Source: Clostridiales bacterium (GTDB lineage: Bacteria; Bacillota; Clostridia; Oscillospirales; Oscillospiraceae). From it: a stretch of 33,624 bases of DNA. A program made the translations under genes and the position numbers. Below are positions 33,258 to 33,624 of this stretch, in pieces. The notes under the pieces are model-generated. The model searched no databases. It was not told the DNA's origin and worked only from the letters and a program-made list of their open reading frames with translations. How positions within the stretch are numbered: the stretch's first letter is position 1; every line of letters starts with the position of its first letter. The stretch covers positions 1 through 33,624 of the forward strand of contig JAJBUK010000120.1 in assembly GCA_020860385.1 (NCBI GenBank), written 5' to 3'.

Positions 33258-33344
33258 TGGTGCCGGTGGTGGGACTCGAACCCACACGCCATCGCTGGCA
33301 ACGGATTTTGAGTCCGCCTCGTCTACCAATTCCAACACACCGGC
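33258..33344 (-). tRNA. tRNA-Leu (anticodon CAA)
   Basis: The minus strand folds as a class II tRNA of 87 bases including an encoded CCA (33260-33258). The acceptor stem is GCCGGTG/CACCGGC, the anticodon loop CTCAAAA has CAA at its centre, the variable arm is long as expected for Leu, and the T arm contains GGTTCGAGTCC. It reads UUG leucine codons. Confidence 0.95.
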
Positions 33345-33356
33345 ATTGCAAGAATG

Positions 33357-33385
33357 ATTATAGCACGTTCCCCGCCAAATGGCAA
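33357..33385 (-). promoter_or_regulatory. sigma-A promoter of tRNA-Leu
   Basis: On the minus strand TTGCCA (33385-33380) and TATAAT (33362-33357), 17 bases apart, with a TGC extension before the -10. Transcription would start a few bases ahead of the mature tRNA. Confidence 0.85.
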
Positions 33386-33624
33386 GCGGAAAATTGACAG
33401 ACGAAAGGACGTTCTTTCCCGCTCCGGGCACATTCCGGTGCAGAAAGCGAGAAAGCGGCCGAGCCTTTCGACGCTGCACACAATGTTAAGAAAGGATACG
33501 CGGCGCGAAGCTTGATTTCCATGGAACTTGGCCGGATTGTATGTGCTAAAATGATATGGCCCTTCTCCTCCGAATAAAAAGTAGAGAAGTTCAAACCAAA
33601 GTGTTATAGTTTAAGTACCACCAA
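33386..33624. other. right-edge non-coding sequence
   Basis: No convincing gene. A 78-codon minus-strand frame (33358-33594) overlaps the tRNA promoter and resembles no family. TGCTAAAAT at 33545-33552 is a possible extended -10 facing right, toward whatever lies beyond the window. Confidence 0.4.

Noticed and set aside
33358-33594. 78-codon minus-strand frame at the right edge
   Set aside because: It overlaps the tRNA-Leu promoter, has no good ribosome binding site and resembles no known protein.
1-33624. CRISPR arrays, phage or plasmid genes, transposase genes
   Set aside because: No regularly spaced repeats and no integrase, transposase, capsid or replication genes were seen on either strand.

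Overview
This window is GC-rich chromosomal DNA with strong AGGAGG-type ribosome binding sites and dense operons. The gene content (six-subunit-type Rnf complex, V-type ATPase in the ntp order, LTA-synthase-like sulfatase, YlmC/YmxH PRC-barrel protein, GH65 phosphorylase) suggests an anaerobic Gram-positive Clostridia member, most likely an Oscillospiraceae-type gut bacterium. That placement is inferred from gene families and style, not from a marker gene.

Region 1 (1-12140) is an extracytosolic flavin/electron-transfer island. On the minus strand lie a NusG-domain-II protein, a Gx (heptaprenyl-diphosphate-synthase component I-like) membrane protein and an ApbE flavin transferase lipoprotein. 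A MerR regulator gene separates them from a plus-strand run: TatB-like (with a frameshifted tail), TatA, TatC, a Tat-signal-bearing reductase with an ApbE target site plus a FAD_binding_2 domain, then rnfC, a fused rnfD-rnfG, rnfE, rnfA and rnfB, ending at a strong terminator. Read together: Tat exports the pre-folded reductase, ApbE attaches FMN to it and to the RnfD/RnfG modules, and Rnf links cytosolic ferredoxin/NADH to the membrane and possibly to the reductase. The reductase lacks the fumarate-binding Arg/His residues, so its electron acceptor is unknown. This is the most interesting system here.

Region 2 (12158-22800) holds a small PRC-barrel gene, a repeat-rich gap, a monoacylglycerol-lipase-like hydrolase and a complete minus-strand V/A-type ATPase operon (H/G, I, K, E, C, F, A, B, D) behind a TTGCAA-N17-TAGAAT promoter. 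The K subunit keeps all five Na+ ligands known from Enterococcus hirae NtpK, so a Na+ cycle shared with Rnf is plausible.

Region 3 (22900-28790) holds a family 2 glycosyltransferase, nicotinate phosphoribosyltransferase, an RlmA-type 23S rRNA methyltransferase and an LTA-synthase-family sulfatase, ending in a bidirectional terminator.

Region 4 (28826-32950) is a minus-strand operon pgmB - ROK glucokinase - GH65 phosphorylase, a self-contained route from an alpha-glucobiose to two glucose 6-phosphate. The right end carries tRNA-Leu(CAA) with a MITE-like inverted-repeat element butted against its CCA end, then about 280 bases with no convincing gene.
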